Positions 1-12,800 of a stretch of 64,000 nucleotides of DNA are shown piece by piece. Below the pieces are notes generated by a model. It searched no databases. It was not told where the DNA came from and saw only the letters and a program-made list of their open reading frames with translations. Made by a program: the position numbers and the translations under genes. This DNA comes from Eremophila alpestris peregrina (Eukaryota; Chordata; Aves; Passeriformes; Alaudidae), in assembly GCA_009792885.1 (NCBI GenBank), contig WMCF01000030.1:2479186-2543185 (forward strand). Direction: 5' to 3'. Positions within the stretch are counted from its first letter, which is position 1, and the number at the start of each line of letters is the position of its first letter.

Positions 1-2532
1 ATTCCAGTAGTGTTACATCATGTTGGTTGGTTTTGGCTTTTTTAACTTTTGTCCTTTCTATATCAAAGCAGCATCCAGTTGTCAGATTTCTCATTAAGAT
101 TTTACAAACTATTTTACATTGATTAAGAAATAAGGAGATTTGATGACAATACATCCTTTCATTAAAAATTTATCCTTTCATTCAAATAAATAAATAAACA
201 GCTATCCATCAAGGGTCAGTACCTTATCAGCTACATTTATTTTTTATTCTCTGCAACAGTTGCCACCTTTCAATGAAGGAAGGTTCAAAAAAACCAAACC
301 AAAACAAAACCAACCAACCGAAGGAAAAAAAACCCCAAAGTTTCTGAAGTCGTAACTGCTTCTCTTTGGTTAACACAAATTCCTATGGGAAAAGCAAAAC
401 AGATTATTTGTGAAACAGTTTAAGAAATCCTTAAGTTGTCAGAGCTCAGTAACACTTCAGAAAGCAGAAAAGATGCTCCCAGGAGCTATCTGCAGGACTG
501 TTTCAGAGGCATAAATTCACACTTTACAACTCTTTCTCTTTTCCCCTTCTTCACATCACAAAAAAGTGCGGGCTAAGTAAACGAATTAAAAGCACATTCC
601 TTTCCTGCCATGTTTTACCCCAAACTGAGCCCTTATAACAATTCTAATTCCCTTCACCATCATTTCATCTTTCTTCAACTGAATTCTAGTTTTTATCTCC
701 TTATAGTATTTTCTCCCACAGATTTTCTCAACAATTTTCTGCCACAATTTCCTGTTATGTTCTGTTCCTGCTCCTAATCTTCATTTTCCATCTGTACATG
801 TGCAACCACTTTTTTCAGAGATTGGAACCATACAGTTTGAAATTATCTTTCACTTTCCAGTTCCTTTCATGTTATGCCTGACATTATTAAATATGTATTT
901 CTCTACCTTTCTTTTTTTAAAATAAGTTTCTACTACTACTCTTTTTTATGGTCTTTGACTAGTCTTCTCTTGTTTTCTCATTCTTTCCAACTTATACCTT
1001 CTTTGCTTTTTATGTTCCTCTGCAAAGGCTCTGCTATAACCTGTTCTTTCTTTACTGCTTCCCTCCACCTACTTCTTCACATTTCCTTTCCTCATCTCAA
1101 CCTGGCCCCTCATCATTGGTCTCTATTGTCTTTTTTTTCCTCTTTCACCTAAACACTGTAACCAAGTAACCACTCAAAATCAAGCAATTATTTTAAAATC
1201 TATAGACATTCTCCTGTTATTGATTGCTGACTTTACTAGAAAGCTCTCCCAAAACAAAGGTTATACAGAATCACAGAATTGTTAAGAAGAAAGTCTTTAA
1301 GATCATCAAGTACAACCAGAAGTAGAATAAAAAATAATTTCCCCAAAACCACCCTAATGTTTAAATTATCAAATTCCATTTCAGATTATCACCAAGCAAA
1401 AGAAAGGAGAAAAGTAACATCTTAAAAATGTATGTTTTGTCACATTTTCACTCCTACCATGACCTTATCTGATCTGAGAACTATTCCACCAATAAGACCC
1501 AAAAGGAAACAGATTCTTTCAGCCTCCTTCCCTAACATCCCTCCACTCACTCTTTGCAGGTAAATCTTGAATCATACAATGGAGAATGCGAAGCAAAACT
1601 GGAATAATTGAAGTTCCTCTGCAAACTGAACTACCACTCAACACCACAGACAATTTGAATCAATCCTCTCACCCAAACCCTGTGTTTAGCATTAGCACTG
1701 CAGAGAAAGCCTCTTCACTGAGAAGCAAAACATTCAATTAGCTTCCTCTCCCCCAGATCTTTCCCCAGTCCCACAAAGTAATTTGCTTGGTACACTCATG
1801 CTACAAGGTCTGATACAATTTGAAAACCTTCAGTGGGTATCAGCTATGTTAATCACCCCCATCCCCACATACCCACAGCAGATTTGTCTATGCAGAATCC
1901 TTTCAAGAGGAAAAAAAAAAAATCAATGTGACACACTTCACGTTTACCACAGGGTTTAAGGAGCCCTTACCACAGTCAGCAGAGTTGCTAATACTTTGCA
2001 GGGACTCCCTGGACTTTGTGGAAGTATCAAATCCTGCCTGACAGCTGCCTGCACTGACTGAGCCAGCTGAGTACGCTCCTGCAGGTGAGTGCAGAGGATG
2101 GGATCTAACAAAACAGTTTAAGGAGGAAGTATATGGAAAGTAGATTGAAACCTTTTTTGAGGACATAGGAATATATGACAGAAAGCTAGGACTGAGGAAT
2201 ATGGGATGAAAAGTTAAGACATTAGGCATGGGATTTTAAATAAAAGCTAGATTGGAGTACCAAGATTGATCTGTCATGCTGAGGAGCAACACGGATGAGA
2301 TAAGGAGGTGTGAAAGAAGAGAACGTACCAGGTAATTTTAAGTTTTGCATCGTAAGTTATCAAGAGCTCTAAGGGCAAATTACTAAATCAAAGCAAAAAC
2401 TCTGGGCCCTCTGTAGCACAGGTGCAGCATCCCAAGACAGCTAAATCTCATCTTGTGACAAGAAGTGAAATGTTCTAGAATAATCCTAGAATTAGAAAAA
2501 CCACAGAGCTTGTTAAAAATGCCCATGCGCGT
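1..2532. other. Unassigned flank downstream of TFDP1
   Basis: No exon of a neighbouring gene is recognisable. In human the next gene, ATP4B, is tail-to-tail with TFDP1, but no ATP4B-like frame is seen here. The stretch holds an A/C-rich tract at about 286-338, a pyrimidine-rich strand at about 530-1140, and the CR1 scrap at 1266. Confidence 0.6.
1266..1325 (-). mobile_element. CR1-like 3'-end scrap
   Basis: CAGAATCACAGAATTGTTAA then AAGTCTTTAAGATCATCAAG and TACAACC are a decayed reverse complement of a CR1 terminus. Only about 60 bp remain. Confidence 0.6.
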
Positions 2533-3700
2533 TTTATTAATAAAAACTAACAGTGCCAAGGTTAAACAAGTCAAACAATTATAGTCTCTTTATATTCCAT
2601 AAAATATTACAGAAAAGTTTATTTGTGTTTCAATAAAAAGACTACTGTCTTAGAATAGGCAGCTGACAGTATTTGTGCAGTTAATTGTTTGTGAATAAAT
2701 TTAAAAAGACTACCACCTGCCCTGAAATTCCTTTTATAAAAATGAACTATTAAAAATGATTGACAAATTTTGAGTTAAAAAACTTAAAACATTCTCTATA
2801 TTTAATTTCAACTTTATAATAGATTACAGGAAGATGCTTATGAAACAAATACAAACATTTGTTTCAGTACATGTCTTTATATGATAGACTTATAAGTATG
2901 TAAACAACTATATAATAAAAAGTTTCCAAAGACTGCCTGTAAGAAATCAGGCAAATTTTACCATAAGCAATAAATCATTCCAAACCTTCAAGACATTTTA
3001 TATAGCTGCACCAACTGGCAGTAAACATTTGCCAAAAACTTTGTAATTCATATGTCCCAACATACAGTGAAAAGTATATAAACTTGATGGAATCATAATG
3101 TTAGATATAATTTAAGGGAAAATAAGTTCACAACAACATTCCTGGAATTTAACATGTAAAAAAGTAGGACGTATCTTTCTTGTTTGGTTCTTTGGACACT
3201 GCATGATTAACAAAAAACACTACTACATTAGCTCACTATCCCTCAAAAAGTGGCATAACCAAAATACACTCCAAATAAATTGCCATTCAGTGTATTCATT
3301 TTCCACAGAAGGATAGTATTTTATTTCTCAATGATGTGTCTACATTTTCTTTAGCAAACTTTGAAAGAACATTTGGGGCAAAATTCTTTTTCCTTCAAGT
3401 AAAAAAGAAATCCCAAACAAAAAAAACAACCAACAAACCAAAAACCCCTAAAACAAGAGTAAATAAAGGCTCTGCATTAACACACTGGTATCAAAAACAC
3501 ACATCCACACCACATTTAAAAATATCCTACATAAAACAATCCTTGTTTGCTTATCAGAGGTGCAATTTCTAAACTCAGAACTGCTTACCAATATTCTCCT
3601 TGGGGGATGGGGCAAAGTAATTTGAGACACTTCTCCCTAGAACAATTTATTCCTGAAGCCTGCTGAATTTTAACAAAAAATAGTCTACAAGGAAAGGGCA
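2533..3700 (-). other. TFDP1: TFDP1 3' UTR (extent inferred)
   Basis: The AT-rich sequence below the stop has no reading frame of note. Minus-strand AATAAA signals occur at 3320-3325, 2618-2623 and 2533-2538, so the UTR could be about 0.4, 1.1 or 1.2 kb. The two distal signals fit a typical long DP1 3' UTR, and T/G-rich sequence follows the 2533 signal on the minus strand. I cannot tell from sequence alone which is used. Confidence 0.5.
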
Positions 3701-3848
3701 TCAGTCGTCATCATCATTTTCATTAAAATCATCGTCATCATCATCGTCATCCCCAACATAAGAAACTGGTGTTTCAACTCTTGAGCCACTGTACTGAGAT
3801 CCATTGGAACTTGTGGCCAACATCCCATCTCCACCATTGGAAAAGTCA
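3701..3848 (-). CDS. TFDP1: TFDP1 coding exon 11 (residues 363-411, acidic tail and stop)
   Basis: The exon follows an unusually T-rich acceptor tract. It encodes DFSNGGDGMLATSSNGSQYS, then GSRVETPVSYVG and the tail DDDDDDDDFNENDDDD, ending TGA at 3701-3703. The tail keeps the FNEN core of vertebrate DP1, but every acidic position around it except the Glu in FNEN is Asp. Confidence 0.97.
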
Positions 3849-6800
3849 CTGAAAAAAAGAAAAAAAAAAAAGCCAGTTGACATTGCTTCATGGTTTCTCC
3901 CATATCTAGTCCATTTCTTTAATAAATTTTTCATTGCCACTTTATAAACTGTCTTTAGTGTACGTCCAAGCTGTCTCCAAAAACCTGAAGCAGTCTCAAG
4001 TAATTTTTAAGTAGTTCTTTATGAGGTTTCTTTCCTTTAAGTTTAATACAAAGATTAAACATTTTTACAGGCACTTTATAAATATGTTTTTCAGGTTTCT
4101 TCTAAAGTACATTTAGTGTTACAAAGCTAAACTCTTTAGTATTTTTGAGTAGCACTGGACACTTGCAAGTGAATCATGTCTTTCAGAATCACTAATCTTG
4201 ATTCAAAGACCTGGAAAATTGAGGAATTAATAGCTTTTCCTTAACTCCTTGATATTACACAGCAAACTGTCATGCTGTATTTTTAATCTGAAACTGTTTT
4301 CTTCTCATTGTGCAGTATTTTATTTTACTAGAGCCAGGAAATTCCTGCCTCCATTATTACTTGCTACTTTGCCAATCTATTTAATTGCTGATTTTTTAAG
4401 TAGTTTGGTAAACTATTAAACTTGGCCACAAATTGGTGACGAAATGTTTTTTTTTTAAACATCACAAAAATAGTATCTGCCTTGAAAGACATTCATAATT
4501 TAAAAATTGCTTTCAAAAATATATTTGCTAGTGGTTTTTTAAATGCTAATCCAGCTAATGCACATGTCAACCAGGCACACTTGTTGCTGTATGGAGCCAT
4601 TCAATGGTCTATCAGGACACAGAATGAAACTGCAAGGGTACACCCTATAAGCTCACAGGAAAAACATAGCCAGTAAGATACTTTAAAGAATTTCTCCTGG
4701 TCTGCACACTTATTCAGCAGCAAGATACTAAGATATCTGTCTAGCTGTAATCAGATGACTTATAACAGGTATGCCATAATTATCTGCAAAAGCAGTTTCA
4801 AAAGCAAACAAAACAAAACAAAAGTGTTCTTGTGCTTTTGTAAACTTTGAAATTACAAATCCAAAATCTGTTCTCCTCTCTTTTTGATAAAAACAGAACT
4901 GGATTTCATAACCTGAATATCCTAGCAAGTAAGGCAAAGAAATTGGGATGAAGGTATTGGTAGCTGCATCTTCAGACTTCTGCAAACTTTCTTTAGAGAC
5001 CTTGTTAAATGAATGTACAGCCTTTATTTGCCTTGGCAACACAACTTGTATTGCCACGAATGTTCATGGCTATTGCCATGAATATTCATACATATCCTAT
5101 AATTAAACATAATTTGTCACTGCCCTTTTCCAAACTCCTAAGAAATGGAAATGGTAGAAGTTCTTGTACTCTCACCAAAATAAAGAATCCCAGTCAGCCT
5201 CTGGTTTTCTATTGGTCTCTGGCTAAAAATGGCCTATTCAAATTTCAAAGTCTTAAAAACACATGGCACTCTTTTTCACTACCTCATGCTCATTACCACA
5301 GAAGGAAACTTACTGAAAACAGAGATTTTAGGTACTGTTCAGCATCTCTAAAGATATTTGGGCAAAATGCTCACTCAAGCTTCAGTTCCCTTGCACAAAA
5401 CATGCAGAACTTTATCCAAGCATTTGTTATTAATGTCAAATGTTTCAATGATCATAGAATCAATTAGGTTAGAAAAGACCTCAGAGATCACAGAATCCAT
5501 CTGCTGAATATTTGACTCATTTTATAACCTTGTGGAGCTCATAGAAGGACATCTTTTTGATTAAAGCAGCAATAAGAAACTACTGAGTAACAAAGATGAA
5601 TACTAGTTACGGTTTATCATGCTACCAGCTTGATTGCTGTTCAAAACCCAAAGATCAAAACCTTTTTTGAAGTCAAACACTAATGATGGAGTAATCTTTC
5701 CAATACTGTATCTTTGGAGGAATATCCGTTTTCTTGTCACAAACTCTGAACTAGAAAAAACCCCAAACAAACGTACAAACACATTCAAGAATAACACCAC
5801 TCTAACACCTTTCCACTCACTATACAAAGGACTTCCTTAATGACACTGCTAAGAACCACCAAAGAAGTGATGTCTGAGAATAAATTTACAACACATATCC
5901 CATAGCACATTTAATGAAAACAGAACTTGTTTCATGAAGCTTTTAATACCCAAATTTCTTTGACGACCACAGATTTTAAAAACGAACTGAAAAATTCATC
6001 TCACCTGGCTGAAAATCTTGTGCCGTTTGATGCGGAACCTGATGAAGATGTGACATATACACTGCTGATTGATCCCTGAGCCATTTCTGTAAAGCAAACA
6101 AGGTGCATTTCAGGAATCATTTCCAACACACCCATTTAACTCAGTGGAAATCCTTAATCTTTTAAAGTTCAGAAAAGAAGTCTTGCAGCCCAAACAACAA
6201 AACAGATTTATGTACTATATCCAAAACAGCATAATTTTAAAAAAGGCTAGTGCAAGCAACAACAAAACTTCAAAATACATTTTAAAAATCCACTTGTTTT
6301 GAATTGAGCAAGACAGATGACTTCAGTATTCATCATCTGCTTGCGCTTATTACCTTTTGCCTTTGCAACTGAATCAAGCATAAATACTGTTCTCTTAAAA
6401 GAATTACACACTGCAAAGATCCACTTGTGTGGCTTGATGCAAAATGTTTGGCAAAGAGCAATGGTGTATTCTTTATCAATCACTATGTTATTTGCTCCCT
6501 AAGGTACACTTAAAAAGGAAATAAAATTTGAGAACTTGACAAAAATCTTTACCACAAACCAGTGGAAATTAACTGCTCTAAGATATTTTCATGTTTTTTT
6601 CTTAGAGTCCTATATTAAGGAGGAAAAAAATCAACGCTTTTTGGAGTAACTAACCTGTCACATATGGTTCCAGAGCTTTAGGAACCAAACTCCTTGCAAT
6701 TTTTAGGTCCTCTGCTGAACAGCTTCCAGATTCTAGCCCACAAGCCATTCCCATTCGTTTTAGTACTTCTATATCATCATGAATTTCAAAAGTATTGTCA

Positions 6801-9800
6801 AAATTAAATAGATATTCAAACCTGCAGAGGAAAAAATGTCTCAGTTAACTTCAATAACTTTAACTACCTTTCAATTTTCAGGAACTGCAGCATTTCAAAA
6901 GCTTCATTCACAGTGTTAAGTGTTTTAGTGACACATCACATTAAGCAATTGAATTGTTCAAGATTTATGTATTTGCTCATGACTGCTTATATTCAGCTTT
7001 CATTTAGCTGATGAAAAATACAGCTTTTTGAACCAAAAGTGGAGAAGAGCAGTCCTGAAAGCAAAATCCATTTTCAATTCTGCTGGCTGCATCTCATGGT
7101 GTTAAAGCCAAAGGAAAACACTGTATCTCTAGATAGCAAGTTTTAAGTAAGTTATCAAATGTGAATCAATTAGTCTATTTAATAAAAGGTTATATAGAAC
7201 AGCTGTCTGAAGTGCATATTCTCAATATACAAAAGGCATAAGTAAACTAAGTTTGCATTTAATCTTTAACAAATCTACATGAACATTTATATGAACTCAG
7301 AGTTCTACCAAAAGCCAGATGGAAAACTTTGTTAGCTTACTTGTCATTTGAAATACTGCAGTCAATCACTGTCTTCTTGCTGGTGTTCACAATGATGAAT
7401 GGCAAATGGATGACAGAGTTGGAAGGAGGAGGTCTGTTTGCCTGCTGCTCTGCTTGGCGGTTCCGCTGCACGAGGTTCTTAAAGGCAATTTGCTGGAAAA
7501 AGCAACAGCAATGTCAAAATGAATGAAGCTTTTAGGATCACATTAACAAAATTCCTAAGGATTCCAGCAATGGTTGCAGCAAGTCAATGCAGAAAAGGAA
7601 AAAGTGTTTACCATATTCCTGCATGTTAAAATGCAAAAAGGAGTCACAGATCATGGTATTAAAAAAGACAACACAGCAAAACTTTATGAGAAAAAAACTC
7701 CCACGTTTTACTAACTACATCAGGACAGTTCCTTGGACAGATCCCTGGCAGAATGGAGAGAGAACAATAATTGGAAAAAGAAGTTTCCACATGGCATCTG
7801 ATTCCTCTCAATTTACTCTTCCCTACTAGCTACTGCACTCCAAAAAATACACCTGAATGTCAATACTGAAATTAATTATATGCTAAAAAAGTTTATGTTT
7901 GGGATTTCAATATCTGGTATTAGGTTTCTGAATTACCCATCTAAGATTAGTGACTTTGACATCTTACCAAAATTGCTTTTTACAATGGAATGTTCCCATT
8001 TTAAAAACTAGTAATTTGAATAATTGAAAACCATAGACACTCAAGTTATAAATCACACAGTAAGCTACTGAACAAAGAAAACTATTTTTCTAGTCACAAA
8101 ATCAAATTAAATAAACAAGTTCAGTTCCTGGACTGAATTGGAAAATTCAGAGGGTACAGTTTGAAATATTTCTATCAGCATAAACTCTGTTTAAACATAC
8201 TTGAAATTCCAAACAAATTCATCTTAACTGACAGAAGGCTGATGGTATCCCCCCAACAGCAATGGCCAACAGCATGGTCCCAGCTAAACTACAGTGTTAA
8301 ATAAAGCTGCATACACCTTATCCTGAAATTCACCTCTGGTCTTCCTAGAAGTTTCCCATCCCTCAGATTGGGATAAAACAAGAGGAATACAGATATAAGT
8401 TACCTTGCCCTATAGACAAGAGTACCTTGACTGTACCTGTAGAATGAGTTCTTGTAGCTGAGACTGTTTTTGCTTTATTCTTTCAATTCTTCTCTGTTTC
8501 TCCACCTTAAGACAGATAAAAAGGACGGGTCAGTTTGTTGGTTTTAAGTAGCATTTTATGCCAACATTCTCTCCCTTTAAAATCATTTCAGTACCAGATA
8601 ACTGGAGGTAGGAGATACAGCAATCAATAAGGTTCTACACATAATTTAGAGACTTAGCCATCAAGACTCATCAGTACTACCTATGGGAACTAACAAAAAG
8701 CAGAATTAGAATCCTGGGGAATAAAATACAACCTGTGAAGAAGATAAAAACATCTCTGCAAACAGAAGTTATACCTCAAAGGGTTATTGGAGTTCTCCCA
8801 AAGAGGCAAAGATTGACAAGAAGGATCTATTTGACATAGAGTCTATTAATATTGGAAGTATTGGAGAAGATCATCAAAGATGGTAAAGACATGAAGCTGC
8901 TATGGAGCCCAAGGTTAAGGCCTAACAGTATTTAATATGTACTAAGTATCAAAAAAGGTAAGAGACAAAAAGCTAGGAAATACACAGCTTTCTTACTGGA
9001 AGAAGCTCCCCAGCAGATTCCCACAGGGACAGACTGTTACTCTAACAACAATCAGATTAAGGTGACAAGGTGACAGAATCTGCTGGCAGTGCTGTGTTAC
9101 CTGGCACAGTAAAAAGAGTTTGTCATAAAGCAAACTCACAAGTGTCTTGCAGCACTTTGTGATTACACCACCTAAATTAGTTCTGGTAAATATAGTGTGG
9201 TATGTGTGAGTAAACAATCTAATCCATGCATACTTTAGAAATAAAATTACATTCAGCAGAGATCTAAAATTAATTACAGTATCTGCAAAATCCATCAGAT
9301 CAGTATACCATGACAGCCAAAAATTCAAATTATTAGGCAAGAAACAGAGCACCTAAGAGGAATTATCACTACATTATTCTATGAAGCAGAATGTTTACAT
9401 CTTGAATTCTGTAGGTCTGATGGTCCTATTTCAAGACAAGCATACAAAAGAGCAATCAGGATCATCAATGATACAGAACAGTCTCTTATGCAAGAGAATA
9501 ATTAATAAATTAGGACTCTACTAAAAGGAGGATGAAATAATTGGGGAGAACATGAGAAATCTCTATAAAACAATGAACAGGATGGAGAAAGTGAGTAAGG
9601 AATGATGTGGTCACCATCACTTCGAATTAAAAAAATATTTAGTGGGTATCAACTAAATATAGTATGTTCAAAACCAAACAGGTATTTCATAGGAAGCTTC
9701 TCCTGCACCTGAAACTCATTGCCACAAATGACCCAATATTAAAAGGAAACGTTGAAAAAAAGAGTAAAAATTTGTGGAAGAAGTACTGAAGGCTATTAAA

Positions 9801-12800
9801 CAGAAAGATAATGTATCTGCCTCGATTATGCCTGAACCACAAGTTACAGAAGAAAACACCACAAAATACCTTCTCTAATCACCTACAGAATAAATAGGGT
9901 TGGAAGGGACTACTGGAGGTTATCTATTCCAACTTCCCTGCTCATGATGTGTCCCCCCAAGCACATAACCCAGGATTGTGGCAAGATGACTTTTGAGTAT
10001 CTCCAGGGAAGGAGCCTCAGAATCTCTCTGGGCAATCTAATCCAGTGCTCAGTCACCCATACAGTAAAAAAGTTCTTCCTCATGTTCAGGTGGAACTTCC
10101 CATGCCTTAGTTTGTCCATTGCCCCTTGTCCTATTGCTTGGCACCACTGAGAAGAGCCTGGTTCCATCCTCTGGCACCTCCTGTCAGTACTGACAGACAG
10201 TGATGAAGTCTCCTCCCAGCCCTCCAGCCATCCCTCACCAGAGCTGAGCAGAGGAGCAGGATCACCCCCTTGATGTTCTGGCAATGCTCTTTCTGATGCA
10301 CACCAGGACACTACTGGCTTTCTTGGCCACAAGGACACTGCTGGCTCATGGACAGCTTGTTGTCCACCAGGACCCCCAGGTCCTTTTTCACAGAGATGCC
10401 TCCCAACAGGCTGCCCCCAACCTCTACAGGTGCATGGGGTTATTCTTCCTGCATCTGCCTCCACTGAATTTCATACACTCCTTCTCGGCCCATCTCTCCA
10501 ACCTGTTGAGGTCTTTCTGAAGGGCTGCACAGCACTCTGGGGTATCAGGCACTCCTCCCAGCTTTGTGTTGTCACTGAACTTGCTGAGGAGGCAGCTGCC
10601 CCTTCATCCAAGTCACTGATGCATAAGTTCAGTAATACTGGACCCAGCACTGACCCATGGGGGACACCACAATCAACCAGAACCTGTGCTAGCAATCAGA
10701 GCCCTCTGACTCTGCCATTCATCCAGCTCTCAGTCCACCTCACCATCCACTGGCCAAGGCCACACTCCCTGAGTTTGCCTATGAGGATATAGTATATGCC
10801 TATGAGGAGTGAGTGTAAAAAGCCTTGCTGAAGTCTAGGTAGACAACATCCACTACTCTCCCCTCCTCTACCCAGTCTGTTATTCCACCAGAGAAGTTGC
10901 TTAAGCATAATTTGCCTTTGGTGAATCCACACTGACTACTCCCGACCACTTTCTTGTCTTTCACATATTTAGAGAGAGAGCCTCTCAGGATGGACCATCC
11001 CATGAGATTCACAGGGACTGTGAGGCTGACTGGCCTGTAGTTCCCTAGGTCCTATTCTTCCTCCTCCTAGGTAACTGCTACTGTCAGCCAAGATCCTGAA
11101 TAGACTGATTACTGTCCCTGAAAAAAAATTTATATTCTTAGATCTATAAAATGTTCAACTATCAAGGAAATTACTCAAGTTAAAAAATTCACATGAATGC
11201 AGTTTTCTGTTTGGTTTCAGTGAAAACAAACACCCCCAAGGGTACAAAGTTGAAAATACAAAAGATGCAAAAAGGCCTGATGCTATACTAAAAAAAAATA
11301 AAAATTTAAAGGATAGGATCAAGTCTTACAATTCAGCATTAGAAAGTAAGCCAAACAATTGCCTCCCTCCAAAAAACTTACACTCACTTGAGGTATTTTT
11401 CTACCACATAAACATAAACTACACTGCCTTACATACCTTCTCAATTGCCCCACACGCTGTTTTTTCATTATCAGGCCATATTTGACCAAATCTAACATTC
11501 TAATTTGCACAAAAAGGACAAGTTCAAAAATATTTATAACAACAAATAGTTGATGAGGAAGCCCTCAAACTCCTATGTTCCTTATAAATGCTTTGACTTG
11601 ATTTTCAACAGTGTAAGGATGAAGCTAAACAGTATCAGATAGAATAACAAAATAAACTTTATTAGATGTGACAATTTTACAAATTAAACATTAGCTTTCA
11701 GAAACTCACTGTATTACACTCATGGTTTAATTATTCAATGGTTAACAGAACTCTTTCCTCCTCTTGTGTCAGCCAATTAACAAGTTCTCACTTTCTTTTT
11801 ATCAGAATATACCACTGTTCCCATCTTAAATGCATGAACCTTCACTGTGCATTATTAAATTCTAAGCAGCTTTTTTTTACTTCAGTATTAATATTATCCA
11901 ACTCTTCTTTAGGATATTATCAGTCATCACATCAAATACAGCTGGATGACGCACACTTCTTTTTCTTTTGCTCCAACATTATTGGCAATGCCATACTTTG
12001 TGAGACAGATCCAAGGAGATCTACTTTTAAAATCCCTCCAGTTAGCTGTTTCCATCTTCAGCACACAGCATTGTCATCTTGGAACCACTTCACCTTCCAT
12101 ACTCACCCCATTAATTATGCTCCAATTATCATGCTCTTAACTAATAATTTTCACTTGGGATGATACTCAAATAAATCTCAGTTCATTATTAGAACTGTAT
12201 TTATTTACTGTATTTATTTTATCTAGATAGCAATTATAGGATTAAATGAAAAATAAATTATCAGTATCAAACAAAAATCAGAATTATCCCTGTGTAAGTA
12301 AGGCTCCAAAGCACTTTTGTTCCACTTTTCCCCTCACTTTGGCACCTTCTACACTGTTTTTTTTCTTTGTTTGTTTGTTTGCTTGGTTTTTTTTGGGGTT
12401 TTTTTGTCATGCTGAAGGAAATTTAAGACTTATTAAGAATAAATAGACCTTGCTCTGTTCTGATGAAGTGAATTTATTTCAGTAAACCTCAGTAACTATT
12501 ATCCTACAAATCTCAGGATAGTAAAAAAATCCTATCAGAACTTACGAATCTCTCTTAGTTAAAAGCATTTAACTTCTTCCCCAAGACATGCAAGAAGAAA
12601 GTCTGACATACTCACATAACAGAACTGTCACAAAAAGCTATGATGTGCAGCAATGGAGATGCCTGTATGTACTGACCTACATGCAACATCTATCATCACA
12701 GATTTAGTGTCTGTCTGGCATCTGGAGAAAACAAATCTTCCCGACTCCTGAGTACTACAACTGCAATGTTGGAAATACACATTAATTTTTTTACTACCTT

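Larger units (their letters stand above)
6087..8436 (-). other. TFDP1: TFDP1 short introns around exons 7341-7492 and 6655-6821
   Basis: Three introns of about 0.5-0.95 kb lie at 6087-6654, 6822-7340 and 7493-8436. They are AT-rich without recognisable repeats or other genes. Confidence 0.75.

Noticed and set aside
1..2532. Search for ATP4B or GRK1, the next genes in human order
   Set aside because: No frame on either strand resembles either protein. They may lie beyond the window.
9910..10792. Open frames of 184 and 120 codons
   Set aside because: They lie inside the CR1 element and include its post-RT segment, or read it on the wrong strand.
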